Shown one piece after another: positions 7,077 to 7,149 of a DNA stretch of 7,149 nt (position 1 is the stretch's first letter; each line of letters starts with the position of its first letter). The stretch spans positions 1 to 7,149 of the forward strand of contig CANJJP010000076.1 in assembly GCA_947474485.1 (NCBI GenBank). Direction: 5' to 3'. The position numbers were made by a program, and so were the translations under genes. The notes beneath the pieces are model-generated. The model worked only from the letters and a program-made list of their open reading frames with translations, searched no databases and was not told the DNA's origin. The stretch comes from Bacteroidota bacterium. GTDB taxonomy: Bacteria; Bacteroidota; Bacteroidia; B-17B0; Aurantibacillaceae.

Positions 7077-7149
7077 AGTAGTTGTTCTATTTATTATTTG
7101 TCTGTCAGCACCGTCCCAAAGGTCAATACGTTTTTGTAGAGATTCAATA
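7065..7149 (-). pseudogene. Unidentified C-terminal coding fragment entering from the right edge
   Basis: The minus strand is open for 27 codons from the window edge to a TAA at 7067-7065, with a plausible protein-like composition (SLQKRIDLWDGADRQIINRT). I do not recognise it. It is in a different frame from the HepT-like fragment and lacks the features I would expect of the upstream part of HepT. It could be the true end of a gene lying to the right, a frameshifted piece, or chance. Confidence 0.2.

Overview
The window looks like chromosomal DNA from a member of the Bacteroidota. It is AT-rich, two putative promoters carry the TAnnTTTG -7 element typical of this phylum, and three consecutive genes encode cargo and a helper of the type IX secretion system (T9SS), which is confined to this lineage. 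Genus or family cannot be assigned from the sequence alone.

Left three quarters, minus strand (reading from about 5454 down to 1): a putative promoter drives what looks like a three-gene operon. First is a large secreted protein (5400 to 1981, 1139 aa) with a signal peptide, an IgGFc-binding-like N-terminal domain, four tandem modules of about 89 residues, three PKD-like domains and a type B T9SS C-terminal sorting domain. Six bases later comes a PorP/SprF-family outer-membrane protein (1974 to 931). Its last codons overlap by 14 bases the start of a third gene (944 to beyond the left edge). That third gene is a divergent paralogue of the first, with the same signal peptide plus IgGFc-like N-terminus, and is cut off by the window edge. 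Proteins with type B sorting domains depend on SprF-like partners in Flavobacterium johnsoniae, so the middle gene is probably the partner for one or both neighbouring cargo proteins. The likely output is one or two surface-displayed or released adhesin-like proteins.

Right quarter, plus strand: folC (5645 to 6934) is transcribed divergently. It encodes the bifunctional folylpolyglutamate/dihydrofolate synthase with all main motifs intact. The 244-base divergent spacer holds a putative promoter for each side and an 8-bp inverted repeat.

Right end (6935 to 7149): no intact gene. A 45-codon minus-strand open stretch carries an RX4HXY motif in a HepT/DUF86-like context. It has no start, and its stop is shared with the folC stop in a single TTAA. 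A second short minus-strand frame of unknown identity enters from the right edge. The two pieces change frame at a small near-palindrome. This looks like a decayed HepT-type toxin remnant.

No RNA genes, insertion sequences, CRISPR arrays or convincing terminators were seen. Nothing here amounts to a clearly new system. The most informative points are the cargo-PorP-cargo layout, the unnamed repeat module and the HepT remnant.
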